Source: Diplonema japonicum (Eukaryota > Euglenozoa > Diplonemea > Diplonemida > Diplonemidae). From it: a stretch of 64,000 bases of DNA. The notes under the pieces were generated by a model that was given only the letters and a program-made list of their open reading frames with translations, searched no databases and was not told the origin of the DNA. This document shows, in pieces, positions 62,710 through 64,000 of the stretch (position 1 is the first letter of the stretch; every line of letters starts with the position of its first letter). Location: NCBI GenBank assembly GCA_964019335.1, contig OZ025689.1:372001-436000 (forward strand), in the 5' to 3' direction. Both the position numbers and the translations under genes were made by a program.

Positions 62710-63792
62710 TTCTTTTTTTAATCTTTTTTTTTTCTCCCTCCCCCCACCTTCTTGTATTTTTCTTTCTTTGAAATATATATATTTTATATAAAGACTTTTT
62801 TTTTTTTTCTTTATCCACCCTTTCTTGCTTTTGAGCGCCAAAAAAAAAGAAAAAAAAAAAAAGTTCCACTTGTAAAAATGCATATAAAAAAAAAAAAATC
62901 CTTTCACTATCAATGGAAACGAAGTGGTTAGCAACGGCTCACCAAAACAAAAAGAAGAAGAAAAAAAAATCAGAAGGAACGAAAAAAAAAAAAAAAAAAA
63001 AAAAAAAAGAGAGAGAATTTCAATAATGTTTCGGTTTTTTTTTTTTTTTTTTTTTTTTTGAATTTTTTCTTTCATATTTCTTTCCAGTCTTGGAATGCAA
63101 GTGTTTTCCAAGTCCTTTTCCCCCATTACCTAGTACCACCCCCCCTTCCCATTTTTTAGGGAGGGGCGGGCACTTTTCTTTTTAATTCCTCGCATTCTTA
63201 CTAAATATGAGTTCGTCCGGGAGGGGAAAAAAAAATAGTCCATATCGGGTCAAATGCACGAGAGGTTTGTTTTGCTCTTTAAAACACGTACAAATAAACA
63301 AAAAAAAAACCCCCTCCCGAAATAAGCATCGCAATTGAAAGAAGGGCCACTCTACACCACATATGTCATCTATGGTTGCATGCCGCAATTTCTTTTTTTT
63401 TTTTTTTTTACTTTACTTACTTTGGAAAAAAATATTTGTTAACTTTTTGCAGCTTTCGCAGTTTTTGTAAAAGCGAACTAAAAAGCCAAATAGTCATTAA
63501 GAATTATTTCCTCCCCCCCCCTCCCGGACGAGCTCATGTAGATACAGAAAACTGAACTGAGTAAAGATTTAAAAAAAAAGGGGGGAGGGAAAAGCTCCCC
63601 TTTCTTGTTCGTTCTTTTTATTTTTTAAAAAAAAATTCTTTTTTTTTCGTTTCATATTCTTCATTTCACTGACACATAGTTTTTAGTGAGCAAATGTTCA
63701 TTTCCACACCCCCCCCCCCCCCCACCGGGAAGTTGATTTAAATTAAAAATAATTTTGCCTCCTCCCTTTTTTTTTTCTCTTCTTCTCTTCAG
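62710..63792. other. Low-complexity spacer with an inverted repeat and a coding relic
   Basis: About 1.1 kb with long A/T runs and a C-run at 63707-63723. An inverted repeat of about 20 bp (63206-63228, GAGTTCGTCCGGGAGGGG; 63515-63537, CCCCTCCCGGACGAGCTC) brackets about 285 bp. At 62901-62945 a 45-bp segment resembles the exon at 63793-63899, including an identical 21-bp core. No complete gene was recognised. Confidence 0.5.
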
Positions 63793-63899
63793 AAAGAGTG
63801 TGGTGCAGTACATGGTTTGGTATGACGTGTCTTCAAAAGAAATTCACTATGATAGGAACGAAGTGGTTAGCAACGGCCCGCCAACCAAGAAATATAGTG
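63793..63899 (+). CDS. Internal exon of an unidentified plus-strand gene
   Basis: Following a good acceptor (TTCTTCTCTTCAG) an open frame encodes KSVVQYMVWYDVSSKEIHYD followed by RNEVVSNGPPTKKYS, and ends at a donor-like GTACGT. Composition is clearly non-homopolymeric. This is the only plausible plus-strand protein exon with both splice sites; the rest of the gene would lie mostly to the right of the window. The family is not recognised. Confidence 0.45.
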
Positions 63900-64000
63900 G
63901 TACGTAGTCATTCTAAGAAAAAAAAAAAGAAAAAAAAAAAAAAAAGCAGTGCAGCCAAAACCCGCAAACCCAGAACAGCACATTTAAAAAAAATCAAAAA

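Noticed and set aside
1-64000. Bacterial-type features: operons, CRISPR arrays, insertion sequences, Shine-Dalgarno sites.
   Set aside because: Spliceosomal introns, eukaryotic tRNA signals and the protein families show nuclear eukaryotic DNA; no CRISPR-like repeat-spacer pattern was seen.
1-64000. Alternative genetic code (for example reassigned stop codons).
   Set aside because: TAG, TGA and TAA each end conserved proteins at the expected place, and none occurs inside conserved domains apart from the carboxypeptidase frameshift.

Overview
The window is nuclear DNA from an unplaced, flagellated unicellular eukaryote. Protein genes carry short GT-AG introns (35-63 nt in 17 of the 19 I could place), TAA/TAG/TGA all act as stops, and an axonemal DNAH6-type dynein heavy chain implies a motile flagellum. 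Coding DNA is GC-balanced and compact. The spacers are extremely rich in A, T, G and C homopolymers. A sphingolipid C9-methyltransferase of the fungal/diatom type, an N-myristoylated EF-hand protein and several unusual domain fusions do not by themselves fix the lineage.

Layout: 21 protein genes read from the minus strand, one after another, over about 62 kb. The plus strand holds two tRNA genes, an internal exon at the far right edge and some weak ORFs. From left to right the minus-strand genes are: an EF-hand protein cut by the window edge; a membrane protein with His/Gln repeats; an MTR4-type RNA-exosome helicase whose last intron holds a tRNA-Ala gene; CPSF100; sphingolipid C9-methyltransferase; a 6-kb low-complexity desert with a tRNA-Lys; a small unknown protein; a four-repeat unknown protein; a serine carboxypeptidase with a frameshift; two coiled-coil proteins; XPD; a two-helix membrane coiled-coil protein; an RD-repeat protein; a DnaJ; a coiled-coil/PDZ protein; a PRMT-like/ankyrin/SET-like fusion; an L1-domain/ankyrin fusion; DNAH6-like dynein (12.2 kb, one exon) with a PDZ-like insertion; a RAD5/HLTF-like SNF2-RING ATPase whose first intron holds an inverted-repeat element; a SET-like protein with a degenerate 2OG-oxygenase-like tail; and a mitochondrial-type PPR protein.

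The genes are mostly housekeeping: RNA processing (MTR4, CPSF100, L1-domain, PPR), DNA repair (XPD, RAD5-like), methyl transfer (PRMT/SET, SET) and the axoneme. There is no operon-like pathway. The most interesting points are the domain architectures, the two oversized introns that each hold an inserted element or gene, the one-strand layout, and the tRNA-Lys with C at position 33.
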